From Emmonsiellopsis sp. PD_33 (Eukaryota > Ascomycota > Eurotiomycetes > Onygenales > Ajellomycetaceae): DNA of 64,000 nt. The notes under the pieces are model-generated. The model saw nothing but the letters and a program-made list of their open reading frames with translations, did not search any database and was not told where the DNA came from. Where the stretch lies: the NCBI GenBank assembly GCA_032988165.1, contig JANTQF010000122.1, positions 1 through 64,000 of the forward strand, written 5' to 3'. The translations under genes and the position numbers were made by a program. Positions 1-11,242 of the stretch are shown piece by piece (the stretch's first letter is position 1; each line of letters begins with the position of its first letter).

Positions 1-180
1 GGAGGACGAGGGGAGGGGGCGCGTGGGGGACGGGGGGGGGTGGAGGGGGGGGGAGGGAGGGGAGGGTGGGGGGGAGTGGGGGAGGGGGGGGGGGGGGGGC
101 GGGGGAGAGGGGAGGGGGGGGGGAGGAGGGGGGGGGGGAGGGGGGAGGGGGGGAGGATGGGCAGAGGCAGGCGATGGTCT
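1..180. repeat. G-rich low-complexity tract
   Basis: The first 180 bases are almost pure G with scattered A and occasional C or T. No reading frame or recognisable element is present. It could be a purine-rich low-complexity tract or a poorly resolved sequence edge. The plus strand is so G-rich that G-quadruplex formation is possible, which is inference. Confidence 0.8.
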
Positions 181-1340
181 GTAGCTGTGGTGTTAGATGC
201 GAGAAGAGGCGTGTAGAGGGGGTATAACTCACCAATTGTGCCTGGTAGAGAGGGAGTGGGATGGGATGATGGCCGTGCCTGGTAGAGACGGGCTGACAGC
301 AGACTGTCCGGGAGTGAAGAGAGGAGAGAGAGAGAGACGTTGAGAAGCGCAAACCAACCACGCCAATTGAGCCAAGCCAACCAGACAGCCCAGCAGCTAA
401 TAAACGGCCGGACGAGAGAAAAGCGAAGGCGAAAGAAAGCGAAGTCTCTTCTTCTGTGGCGTCGTCCGCTGGTCCGGCAAAGCTCAAGGTTCGATTGACG
501 GCGAAGATGTTGAGAAAATTGCAGCCGCCCGTATTTTATGCCCGGTAACGCTGCGTACGGCGGAATACCAGGGCCATACCGCGGAATCCCAGCCGTTGAA
601 CACGCCGCTAGCCCGGTCTGGCTAGCGCGGTATGCAAACGGTTGGGCCCAGCAGGCCGGGAGCCAAGCGGCGCGGCGGGTCTGACGGTACGGTACGCCAA
701 GGTTACGGGACCGTAAGTTTCAGAGCTCCCAACAGCTTCCAGTATTCGGTCAGATATACGGAGTACAATTGTAGTCAATGGATACTTCCTCTGCCCTGCC
801 ATACACAGAAACACAGAGAAGTTGAGGATACTATCTTCCCCCGATGGATAGCCGCAGTAAACACACCAACTCACCCTAGCTTCCCACCCTTCCCACCCTC
901 TGCTCGCAGCACTCCAGCTGTTGGGAGCCCTGGAGTGGACCCGATCTGGCCGGAGCCGAGTGGGCGATCCGCCGGGATGCGCTAGTGTCCCAACCAGGCA
1001 CCCGGTACCGTACCGTACGCCGTGTATCGTACGGTATCGCCGAAATTTCGACCCAGACCCGGTCCCAACACGATTTTTGTCGACGGGAGAAGAGAGGGAT
1101 CCAACTCCAACTCCAACTTCAACTTCAGCTTCAGCTTCACCTGCACCTTGTTGCCTCTTGTGCTGTCTGTCTTGTCTGTCTGCGGCGAGCTCATTCAGGT
1201 GCTGGTGGCTGTCTCTCTTTCTCTCTCTCTTTCTCTCACTCTATCCGTCTGCTTGATATGCCCTGCCCCCATCTGTCATTGCCGGCATCATCTCTGTAAT
1301 ACCCCCCAATCCCCCCCATATCCCCCCATATCCCTCCACC
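181..1340 (+). promoter_or_regulatory. 5' region of the FAS alpha gene
   Basis: No gene recognised. Visible structure: repeated TACGGTAC/GTACCGTA words at about 682-697, 1004-1020 and, inverted, 1027-1039; a hexamer-like repeat of CAACTC/CAACTT/CAGCTT at about 1108-1140; and a pyrimidine tract of CT repeats at about 1212-1250, roughly 100 bases before the start codon. CT-rich tracts before the transcription start are common in highly expressed fungal genes (established knowledge). Short open frames here contain low-complexity residues only and were not called. Confidence 0.5.
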
Positions 1341-4300
1341 ATGCGTCCCGAAGTAGAGCAGGAACTCGCCCACACGCTGCTCGTCGAGCTGCTCGCATAC
1401 CAGTTCGCCTCCCCCGTCAGATGGATTGAGACCCAGGATGTAATCCTCCAGGAGAAGCGCACTGAGCGCATCGTCGAGATCGGCCCCGCGGACACCCTCG
1501 GCGGCATGGCCAGACGGACAATTGCCTCCAAATACGAAGCCTACGATGCTGCCACGTCTGTACAGCGCCAGATCCTCTGCTACAACAAAGACGCAAAGGA
1601 GATCTACTACGACGTCGACCCCGTAGAAGACGAGCCCGAACCCACCCCTGCCGCTCCCTCCTCCGCTCCCTCCTCCGCCCCCTCCTCAGCTCCCGCTCCA
1701 GCTGCTGCCGCTGCTCCCGCCCCGTCTGCCGGAGCTGGTCCTGCTGCTGCCGTCGCCGATGTCCCCGTCACTGCCCTGGATATTGTCAGAGTGTTGGTAG
1801 CTCAGAAGTTGAAGAAGCCATTGGCTGATATCCCAGTATCAAAAGCCATTAAAGATCTCGTAGGAGGTGGGTTTGCCCCTTTGCTTCAATTTCCATTCAT
1901 TATCTAACCCAGTTGCTATTACAGGCAAATCTACCCTTCAGAATGAAATTCTCGGTGATCTCGGCAAGGAATTCGGTTCGACGCCAGAGAAACCAGAGGA
2001 CACTCCCCTCGACGAGCTGGGAGCTTCCATGCAGTCCACATTCAATGGCCAGCTCGGGAAACAATCCGCTTCCCTCGTGGCCAGACTTGTCTCCTCCAAA
2101 ATGCCCGGTGGCTTCAATATCACGGCCGTACGGAAATACCTAGAAACGAAATGGGGCTTGGGCCCAGGCCGACAAGATGGTGTTCTTCTGTTAGCTCTGA
2201 CGATGGAGCCCGCCGCTCGTCTGGGTTCCGAAGCTGATGCCAAAACATATCTCGACGACGTCTCCAACAAATATGCTGCCACCGCCGGAATCAGCCTATC
2301 CACTGCCCCGGCCGGTGGGGATGCTGGTAGCGGAGGTGGAGGTATGATGATGGACCCCGCCGCGATTGACGCTCTGACAAAGGACCAGCGCGCTCTTTTC
2401 AAACAACAACTCGAATTGACTGCCCGATACCTGAAGCTGGATCTCCGCGCTGGCGACAAGGCTTTGCTCACCTCGCAGGACACACAGGCCGCTCTCCAGG
2501 AGCAATTGGACCTGTGGCAAGCGGAGCATGGCGACATATATGCCTCCGGCATTCAGCCATCCTTTGACCCTCTCAAGGCTCGCGTTTACGATTCCTCGTG
2601 GAACTGGGTACGGCAAGACGCTCTCAGCATGTATTACGACATCATCTTTGGCCGCCTCAAGGTTGTGGATCGCGAAATCGTCAGCCAGTGCATCCGCATC
2701 ATGAACCGTTCCAACCCGCTTTTGATCGAGTTTATGCAATACCACATTGATCACTGCCCTACCGAGCGTGGTGAAACATACAAGCTTGCCAAGGAACTTG
2801 CCCAGCAACTGATCGAAAACTGCAAGGATGCGCTCAACGTCAATCCCGTCTACAAAAATGTCGCCATGCCCACCGGCCCCCAGACTATCATCGATGCCAA
2901 GGGCAACATCAACTACCAAGAAATTCCGCGTGCTAATGCCCGAAAGTTTGAGCATTACGTCAAGGACATGGCCGAGGGCGGTCCGATCACCGAATACTCC
3001 AACCGCGCCAAGGTCCAAAACGACCTGAAGAGTGTATACAAGCTCATCCGCAAACAGCACAAACTCTCCAAGTCGTCACAGCTGCAGTTCAACTCACTGT
3101 ACCGTGAGGTGCTCCGTGCCCTGGCCATGAACGAGAACCAGATCATTCCCCAGGAAAACGGACACGCCAAGAAGGGCAGCCGGAACAGCTCGCGCGGCCG
3201 CACTCCCTTGGCCAATGGCAACGGGAACAATCGCCCCGGCAAGGTTGAGACCATCCCCTTCCTCCATCTCAAAAAGAAGGACGCCCATGGCTGGGAATAC
3301 AGCAAGAAGCTCACTGGTGTCTACCTCGACGGCCTGGAGTCGGCTGCCCGTGGTGGCGTCTCGTTCCATGGCAAGAATGCGCTCATGACTGGTGCCGGTG
3401 CTGGATCCATCGGTGCTGCCGTGCTGCAAGGTATGATCAGTGGTGGTGCCAAGGTTGTTGTCACCACTAGCCGATTCTCTCGCGAAGTCACCGAGTACTA
3501 CCAAACCATGTACACCAAGTACGGCGCCAAAGGCTCTCAGCTGGTGGTTGTCCCCTTCAACCAAGGCAGCAAGCAAGATATCGAGGCCCTTGTCAACTAC
3601 ATCTATGACCCCAAGAATGGTCTCGGATGGGATCTGGACTACATTATCCCCTTCGCTGCTATCTCCGAAAACGGACGCGAAATCGACAGCATCGATTCGA
3701 AATCCGAGCTTGCCCATCGTCTCATGCTAACCAACATCATCCGCCTTTTGGGTTATGTCAAGACGCAGAAGCAAGATCGGGGATTCGAGACTCGTCCTGC
3801 CCAAGTCATCCTCCCCCTTTCTCCCAACCATGGCACTTTCGGTAATGATGGTCTCTACTCCGAGTCCAAGTTGGGATTGGAAACTCTCTTCAACCGTTGG
3901 TACGCGGAGAACTGGGCTAACTTCCTCACCATCTGCGGTGCTGTTATCGGCTGGACTCGTTGCACTGGTCTGATGAATGCCAATGACATGATCGCCGAAG
4001 GCGTTGAGAAGCTTGGTGTGCGAACCTTCTCGCAGCCCGAGATGGCCTTCAACATCCTTGGCCTCATGGCTCCTGCGATCGTTGACCTGTGCCAGAACGA
4101 CCCAGTATATGCTGACCTGAACGGCGGATTCCAGTTCCTTACCGGTCTGAATGACCTGATGAAGAAGCTGCGTAGCGAGCTCATCGAGACGAGCACTGTC
4201 CGTCAAGCTGTCATCAAGGAAACTTCGCTAGAAAACAAGGTTGTCAACGGCGAAGACAGCGAGGTCTTGTACAAGAAGGTCACCACCGAGCCCCGTGCCA

Positions 4301-7071
4301 ATATCAAGTTCGAATTCCCTAAGCTTCCCAACTGGAAGGAGGAGATCGAGCCGCTCAACACCAATCTCAAGGGCATGGTCAATTTGGACAAGGTTGTCGT
4401 TGTTACTGGTTTCGCTGAACTTGGTCCCTGGGGTAATTCCCGCACACGTTGGGAGATGGAAGCCTACGGCAAGTTCTCTTTGGAGGGTTGCGTGGAAATG
4501 GCCTGGCTCATGGGCCTCATCAAGAATCACAACGGTCCCCTAAAGGGCAAACCATATTCTGGCTGGGTCGACTCCAAGACTGGAGAGCCGGTGAACGACA
4601 AGGACGTCAAGGCCAAATACGAGAAATACATCCTTGAGCACTCTGGTATCCGTCTTATTGAACCCGAGCTTTTCAATGGCTACGACCCGAACAAGAAGCA
4701 GCTCCTGCAGGAAGTGGTCTTGCAGGAGGATCTTGATACTTTCGAGGCCTCCAAGGAGACCGCGGAGGAGTTCAAACGCGAGCATGGCGACAAGGCGGAG
4801 ATTTTCGAAATCAAGGACTCTGGCGAATACACTGTCCGTATGCTGAAGGGCGCTACGCTGATGATACCCAAGGCCCTCAAGTTCGATCGTCTCGTCGCCG
4901 GCCAGATCCCCACTGGTTGGGACCCGAAACATTACGGCATTCCCGACGACATCATCAGCCAGGTCGATCCTGTTACTCTCTACGTCCTTGTCTGTACTGT
5001 GGAGTCGCTTCTTGCCTCTGGTATCACTGATCCTTATGAGTTCTACAAGTATGTCCACATCTCTGAGGTTGGTAACTGCATTGGTTCGGGTATCGGTGGC
5101 TCCCAGGCTCTCAAGGGCATGTATAAGGATCGTTACCTCGACAAGCCCCTGCAGAAGGATATTCTCCAAGAGTCATTCATCAACACCATGAGTGCGTGGG
5201 TGAACATGCTTCTGCTCTCGTCCACCGGTCCCATCAAGACCCCCGTCGGTGCCTGTGCCACTGCCGTCGAATCTGTTGACATTGGTTACGAAACCATTGT
5301 CGAAGGAAAGGCTCGCGTCTGCTTCGTTGGTGGTTTCGATGACTTCCAAGAGGAAGGCTCGTACGAATTCGCCAACATGGGGGCCACCAGCAATGCGGAG
5401 AAGGAAATGGCCCATGGCAGAACGCCACAGGAAATGTCTCGCCCAACCACCACTACACGAGGCGGGTTCATGGAATCTCAAGGTTGCGGTATGCAGTTGA
5501 TCATGAGCGCACAGCTTGCGCTTGATATGGGTGTCCCCATCTATGGTATCATTGGCTTCACTACCACTGCTACCGACAAGATCGGCCGGTCTGTACCCGC
5601 GCCTGGAAAGGGTGTTTTGACGACCGCCCGCGAGAACCCCGGCAAGTTCCCGTCGCCACTTCTCGACATTAAGTACCGTCGCCGCCAGCTTGAGCTCCGC
5701 AAGGCCCAGATCAAACAGTGGCAAGAGTCGGAGCTTCTCTATCTCAATGAGGAAGTTGAGGCGATGAAGGCGCAATCTCTCGAACCCTTTGACGAAGACC
5801 AATATATGCGTGAGCGGGTCGAGCACATTGAGCGTGAGGCTATTCGCCAGGAGAAGGATGCTGCGTTTGCCTTGGGCAACAACTTCTGGAAGCAAGACTC
5901 CCGCATTGCTCCTCTCCGTGGTGCCCTTGCTACCTGGGGCCTTACCATCGACGATCTCGACGTTGCTTCGTTCCACGGTACCTCGACCGTCGCCAATGAC
6001 AAGAATGAGTGCGACGTGCTCTGTAAGCAGATGAAGCATCTTGGAAGACAGAAGGGTAACACCATGATGGGTATTTTCCAGAAATATCTGACCGGCCATC
6101 CCAAGGGTGCTGCCGGTGGTTTCATGATCAACGGCGCTCTTCAAGTTCTGAACAGCGGTCTCGTCCCTGGTAACCGCAACGCCGACAACGTCGATAAGGT
6201 CATGGAGAAGTTCGATTACATCGTCTACCCCAGCCGCAGCCTCCAAACCGACGGCATCAAGGCCTTCTCCGTGACATCATTCGGTTTCGGCCAAAAGGGT
6301 ACCCAGGCTATCGGCATCCACCCCAAGTACCTCTTCGCGACGCTCGACCAGGCCCAATTCGAAGCGTACAAGGTCAAGGTCGAAGCCCGACAGAAGAAGG
6401 CCTACCGCTACTTCCACAACGGCCTCATCAACAACACCCTCTTCGTCGCCAAAGACAAATCGCCCTACGCCGACGAACTCGAATCCCAGGTCTTCCTCAA
6501 TCCAGACATCCGCGTGGCCCTCAACGACAAGACCTCGGAACTCGTCTACAGCGCCGCCGAGCCCAAGAAGAAACAGGAAGACCCCAAAACCGCGAGCACG
6601 CGACAGATGGTCGAGTCACTCGCCAAAGCCACCGCCACCGCCAACTCGAAAGTAGGCGTGGACGTTGAGAACGTCGACGCGATCAACATCGACAACGAAA
6701 CCTTCGTCGAGCGAAACTTTACCCCCCAAGAGCAGAAATACTGCCGTGCTGCTCCCTCCCCACAAGCCTCGTTCACCGGGCGCTGGAGCGCCAAGGAGGC
6801 CGTGTTCAAGTCGCTAGGTGTACCCGGCAAGGGCGCCGGTGCTCCGCTGAGGGACATTGAGATTACGAATGACGCGAACGGCGCGCCTGTTGTCGTGGTA
6901 AGTTCTATTCCCATGTAAAGAAGGGGTGTTTCGACATGATGCTAATAGGTTCTTATTTAGTTACACGGCGACGCAGCTACCGCGGCGAAGAACGCGGGTG
7001 TCAAGGGGGTGGATGTTAGTATTAGCCATAGCGACTCGCAGGCGATTGCGATTGCGATTGCGAAGTTTTAG
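1341..7071 (+). CDS. fas2: fatty acid synthase subunit alpha
   Basis: Alpha chain of the cytosolic fungal type I FAS (alpha6beta6), making palmitoyl/stearoyl-CoA from acetyl- and malonyl-CoA with NADPH. Three exons: 1341-1866, 1925-6897 and 6961-7071, giving about 1869 residues, the usual length. Order seen: N-terminal malonyl/palmitoyl-transferase segment; an Ala/Pro/Ser-rich linker (residues about 105-140); acyl carrier domain with the phosphopantetheine serine in GGKSTLQ (S178, right after intron 1); ketoreductase with a GAGAGSIGAAV nucleotide loop; ketosynthase with the active cysteine in GACATAVES (C1286) and histidine in FHGTSTVANDKNE (H1526); C-terminal phosphopantetheinyl transferase with WSAKEAVFKSLG. 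The last exon supplies the final 36 residues. Codons are mostly C-ending, typical of high expression. The beta subunit gene, often adjacent in Aspergillus, is not in this window and may lie to the left. Confidence 0.98.
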
Positions 7072-7830
7072 ACGCTGGTGCCGTTGTTTTTTATTTATTA
7101 TATAATGGATTTTGTAGATCGATGTAATTATGATTTTCTCCTTGTTGTCTGCTAGATGGTTAATGCGGTAATTGGGACTGTGAGTCCAGTCCCTAGGGGT
7201 TCTGGGTTGGGATTTTGTTTTGTGTTTTGTTTGTGTGTGTTTTTTTTTACATATTTTTGATATATTCCTTTTATTAATGCCTTTTTATATTTTCTCTCTC
7301 TTTTTTGCTGGTTTTATGGCGATGTCTATGTTATGGTTTTTCAGAACATAGGTGCGGAAGTGGAAGCAGAGGCAGAGGCAGGATTTAATCAGTGGGAAAA
7401 GTGTTTGATATGACAAGTGATAAATGAATAAATAGAGAGATAGATAATTCATGTCTTTTTTCAGAGTAAGGTTGTTATGAGAATTTTTAAGATGGGATTC
7501 AAGGACGCAAATATATATTTCTGAGCAGAAGTATTCAGATATGAATGCAACCAATGAATGATTTTTCTTATATCTTTAGTTTCCTTTCCCATATTAGAAC
7601 CGCAGAAGCTTTTAATCTGTCGAAATAATTAATCCAACCTTTTCCTTTTAAAAAACCGGAGATCCTAAACGCATTGAACTTCATTCTAATCCAGCCTCCG
7701 CCCTTCGCCCACGATAGAATCACGTGATATCAAATCTCCGCCGACAAAAAAAAAAGTCTCCCAAATCTAGAAATAAACTTCAACGACATCCCATCACCAC
7801 CAACATATATATAACCACGAACTATTTACA
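7072..7830. other. intergenic, fas2 3' end to TRM1 promoter
   Basis: AT-rich spacer between tandem genes. It contains T-rich stretches (for example about 7230-7310) expected of a fungal 3' end. No convincing coding frame was seen. Confidence 0.5.
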
Positions 7831-7881
7831 ATGACTCTCCCATGTCTCCATCCCTCCCACCCCGCCAATTACTCCGTCTAA
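7831..7881 (+). promoter_or_regulatory. upstream ORF overlapping the TRM1 start
   Basis: An ATG at 7831 opens a 16-codon frame ending in TAA at 7879-7881. It starts 11 bases before the TRM1 start at 7842 in another frame and ends inside the TRM1 coding region. No other ATG lies between 7842 and the next in-frame ATG at 8115. Ribosomes starting here would miss the first TRM1 start and could restart at 8115, so it could set the ratio of long to short product. The ORF is seen; the regulatory role is inference. Confidence 0.5.
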
Positions 7882-10550
7882 CCATCCCCACACGATTCGC
7901 ACGCGCACAACCACCTCCGCGAACGATCCTAGGAACCATCAACAGCCCACATCTATCCCCCCCCCCGCCACGCGCACTCCACGCCCACTTCTCCTCGACA
8001 CCGACCCAGCCAACAACCCCAAGCCGGCAGCCCGTAACACGGCAATTACCCGCCTCTTCACGAACCGCCATCGCCATACCCACCGCCGGCGCACATACAG
8101 ATACACAGGCAGAGATGGATACTACACCCGCGGACGCAGACGCGGAGATGACCTCCCCCCCAGCCCCCGCCGTCCCGGAATCAACCACGCATGCAACACT
8201 CTCCTCCCCGCCGCGCGCCGGGCAGATCGTCGCGCATGATGGGCGGCTGTATGGGACTGTTAAGGAGGGGTTGGCGTATATACTTACGCCGGATGGTGGG
8301 GCCTCGTCCTCCCCCGCGGGGGCGAAGAAGAAGAAGCAGAAACAGCGGAAGGGAGGGGCAGGAGATGGGAATGAGGGGGAGGATGGGGACGGGAGTGCAC
8401 AGCCAGGGCAGTCGGTGTTTTATAACCCTATTCAGCAGTTTAATCGTGATTTGAGCGTTTTGGCGATACGGGTGTATGCGGAGCATGCGGTTGAGGTTAA
8501 GAGGGGGAAGGCGGAGAGGGCGAGGGCGGCGAAGGTGAAGGCGGGGGATAGGGATGGGGCTGGGAGGGGGAGGAAGAGGAAGAGGGGTGACGGGGAGGGA
8601 GAGGGGGAGGGGGAGGGAAAGGAGGAGGCCGAGGTGGAGGAGGTGGCCGTGGCTAAATCTGAAGATGCGGCTGTCGAAGAGCCAAAAAAGACGCAGACAC
8701 CCACCTTCTCGATCCTCGACGCGCTCTCAGCCACAGGCCTGCGCGCCCTCCGCTACGCAAAGGAAATCCCCACCACCACCCGCGTCGTCGCCAACGACCT
8801 GTCCCCCGACGCCATCGCCTCCATGCACCTCAACATCTCCCACAACGACGTTGCCGACATCGTCCACCCGAACAAAGGCGACGCCTGCGCCTACATGTAC
8901 AGCCTGCTAGGCGCGCACAAACCCTCCAAAGACACGCCGCACACGGGCAAATTCGACGTCGTCGATCTAGACCCCTACGGCACCGCGGCCCCCTTCATGG
9001 ACGCGGCCATCCAAGCCGTCGTCGACGGCGGCCTGCTCTGCGTCACCTGCACCGACGCCGGCATCTTCGCCTCAAACGGGTATCCCGAGAAAACCTACGC
9101 GCTGTACGGCGGGGCGCCGTTCAAGGGCTCGCCGTCCCACGAGGCCGGGCTGCGCCTGATTCTGCACGCGCTCGCGACCGCGGGAGCCAAGTACGGCATT
9201 GCCATTGAGCCGCTGCTGTCGCTGTCGATAGACTTCTACGCGCGCGTGTTTGTGCGCGTGCACCGGTCGCCGGCCGCGGTGAAGTTCACGGCCGGCAAGA
9301 CGATGGTCGTGTATAATTGTGACAGCGGGTGTGGGGCGTGGAAGACGCAGTTGCTGGCGGCGACGAAGTCTCGGAGTGATCGGAAGGGGAATCCATTGTA
9401 TCATTATGGGTTGGCCCAGGGGCCCAGCGCGGGGGTTACGTGTGAGCATTGTGGGTTTAAGACGCATCTGGCGGGGCCGATGTGGGCGGGGCCGTTGCAT
9501 AATGGGCATTTCATCCGGAGGGTGTTGGCGCTTTTGGATGGGGGGGAGGGCGTGGATGCTGAGACGTATCCGACCTGGGGGCGGATGGAGGGCATGTTGA
9601 GGACGGCGTTGGAGGAGGACTTGGACTTTGGAGCTGACACTGAGACTGCCGCCGGTCCTGATACTGGTACTGGTACTGGTACTGCCGAGCAAACAACCAC
9701 TGCCCCTACAGCCCCCCCCGTCTCAGCAATCATCCCCCGCACGCCGCCCGCCGCCGTCGACCCGCACCCCTTCTTCTTCATGCCCAGCTACCTCTGCAAG
9801 GTCCTGCACACGCAAACAATCCCCGAAGACAGCCTGCGCGGCGCGCTCGCCCATCTCGGCTACCGCTCGACGCGCAGCCACACGCAGCCGGGCTCGATCC
9901 GCACCGACGCGCCGTGGGATGTTATTTGGGAGGTTATCCGGGAGTGGGTGCGGCAGCGGTGTCCGGTGAAGGAGGGGGCGATTCGGCCGGGGACCGCGGG
10001 GGAAGGGGTTATGAGGAGGGCGAGGGAGAGGATGGGGGTTGCTGAGGGGGAGGGGGAGGGGAAGGGGGAAGGGGCGGATTTAAGGGCGTTGAAGAGAGAG
10101 GTGTTGAAAGCGGTGGAGGGCGGGAGGGATGTGGGTGAGCTGGTGATGAGGATTGAGGCTGCGCTTTATCGGGCGGGGAGAGGCGTGGGTGTGGCTACCT
10201 CTATGTCTACGACGGCGGCTGAAACCACAACCACAACCACGCCTACAACTCAAGATCCTAACAACCCCCCTACAAACGGCACCACCAACCAACCAACCCC
10301 AACAAAAACAGCAACAGCAACAGCCGAACAATCCCGCGCATCCCGCCGCGCCGCAGCCCGCCGTGCCGCCCGCCACTCCGCGTCCCCGTCGGCGCCAGAG
10401 AAGGAGGCGAGAATCGACCCTTCAACGATTAATGTTGTCTTCGATGAGGCGCTGGGGCGCAGCGTGATGGGGAAGAAGAGGCTGATTAGGTACCAGATGA
10501 ATCCGAGGGCGAATTGGGGGCCGATGAATAGGGCGGGGAGGAAGGGGTAG
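7842..10550 (+). CDS. TRM1: tRNA (guanine26-N2)-dimethyltransferase
   Basis: SAM-dependent enzyme forming m2,2G26 in nuclear-encoded and mitochondrial tRNAs. Single exon, 902 residues; yeast Trm1 is near 570, and the excess is charged or Thr/Pro/Ala-rich low complexity (residues about 150-280, 595-640, 780-860). Family motifs in order: FYNPIQQFNRDLSVLAIR (about 195), SILDALSATGLRALRYAKEI (about 290), VVANDLSPDAIASM, DVVDLDPYGTAAPFMDAAIQ (about 370), CTDAGIFASNGYPEKTYALY, then YNCDSGCGAWKTQ and CEHCGFKTH, zinc-type cysteine pairs. The first 50 residues are Arg/Pro-rich without acids, a likely mitochondrial presequence; an in-frame ATG at 8115 (Met92) would give a cytosolic/nuclear form. Yeast TRM1 uses two in-frame starts in this way (established). 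Codon third positions swing between C-rich and G-rich blocks several times. Confidence 0.96.
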   Translation: MSPSLPPRQLLRLTIPTRFARAQPPPRTILGTINSPHLSPPPPRALHAHFSSTPTQPTTPSRQPVTRQLPASSRTAIAIPTAGAHTDTQAEMDTTPADADAEMTSPPAPAVPESTTHATLSSPPRAGQIVAHDGRLYGTVKEGLAYILTPDGGASSSPAGAKKKKQKQRKGGAGDGNEGEDGDGSAQPGQSVFYNPIQQFNRDLSVLAIRVYAEHAVEVKRGKAERARAAKVKAGDRDGAGRGRKRKRGDGEGEGEGEGKEEAEVEEVAVAKSEDAAVEEPKKTQTPTFSILDALSATGLRALRYAKEIPTTTRVVANDLSPDAIASMHLNISHNDVADIVHPNKGDACAYMYSLLGAHKPSKDTPHTGKFDVVDLDPYGTAAPFMDAAIQAVVDGGLLCVTCTDAGIFASNGYPEKTYALYGGAPFKGSPSHEAGLRLILHALATAGAKYGIAIEPLLSLSIDFYARVFVRVHRSPAAVKFTAGKTMVVYNCDSGCGAWKTQLLAATKSRSDRKGNPLYHYGLAQGPSAGVTCEHCGFKTHLAGPMWAGPLHNGHFIRRVLALLDGGEGVDAETYPTWGRMEGMLRTALEEDLDFGADTETAAGPDTGTGTGTAEQTTTAPTAPPVSAIIPRTPPAAVDPHPFFFMPSYLCKVLHTQTIPEDSLRGALAHLGYRSTRSHTQPGSIRTDAPWDVIWEVIREWVRQRCPVKEGAIRPGTAGEGVMRRARERMGVAEGEGEGKGEGADLRALKREVLKAVEGGRDVGELVMRIEAALYRAGRGVGVATSMSTTAAETTTTTTPTTQDPNNPPTNGTTNQPTPTKTATATAEQSRASRRAAARRAARHSASPSAPEKEARIDPSTINVVFDEALGRSVMGKKRLIRYQMNPRANWGPMNRAGRKG

Positions 10551-11242
10551 AGGTTAGGGTAGGGTAGGGGATGGGGTGTGTTGATATGGGTGGAAGGATC
10601 TTGGGTTTTGAGTTTTGGTTTGGTTGAGGAGGGGTGTGTGTAATGTATGTATATCTGGTGTTTCGCATTTAGTTGTTTTCGTTAATGGGAATTATCTATT
10701 CCACATGCATCTAGAAATGTTGACCTGCATGGCTTTTAGTTAGTATTGGTAGAGATTTATCTGGAGAAGAGAAGCTGGGCCGATTGGCCAAGAAGATTCA
10801 AAGGAAACAACCTATAAATTAAACCTGTCTGTTACATATTGGTCCGAACGGCTTCGGAACGGCTGAGCACTTCGGCATGCCGAGGCGATTTGACTATGAC
10901 AGGGGTGTGTAAGCGCTTCGGTAGGCGCTGATTGGCGCGGTACTAGGCAGAAAGGCAGGCAGTCAGTTAACTCTAGAGCGCTTGAGCCCCTTTTCCACCG
11001 AGCCTCAAGCGGCGATTGATATCTATCTGGTGTATACTCAGACAATATGGGACGGACCCATCCTAGGCATCCACAGGCAGTGCATTCCACTCTGTCCGTG
11101 CAAAGAACTCGGTGTGACTAGTTACTCCAAACCCAATGCTATTAAAAGCTGGCTGGTAGAAGAAAACAATGGATAAATTAGATTAAATAAAATAAATAAC
11201 AACCCCAGCACCAAAAATACATAATATACACCATCATCATCA
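10551..11242. other. intergenic, convergent 3' ends
   Basis: Spacer between convergent TRM1 and the NIPA-type transporter. The only open frames are short and show no family motifs. No tRNA or repeat was recognised. Confidence 0.5.

Noticed and set aside
1241..1531. Minus-strand frame across the FAS alpha start
   Set aside because: Antisense to the well-supported first exon of FAS alpha.
5173..6246. 357-codon open frame antisense to FAS alpha
   Set aside because: Shadow of the strongly biased FAS alpha coding strand. No motifs, and many similar antisense frames lie along the same gene.
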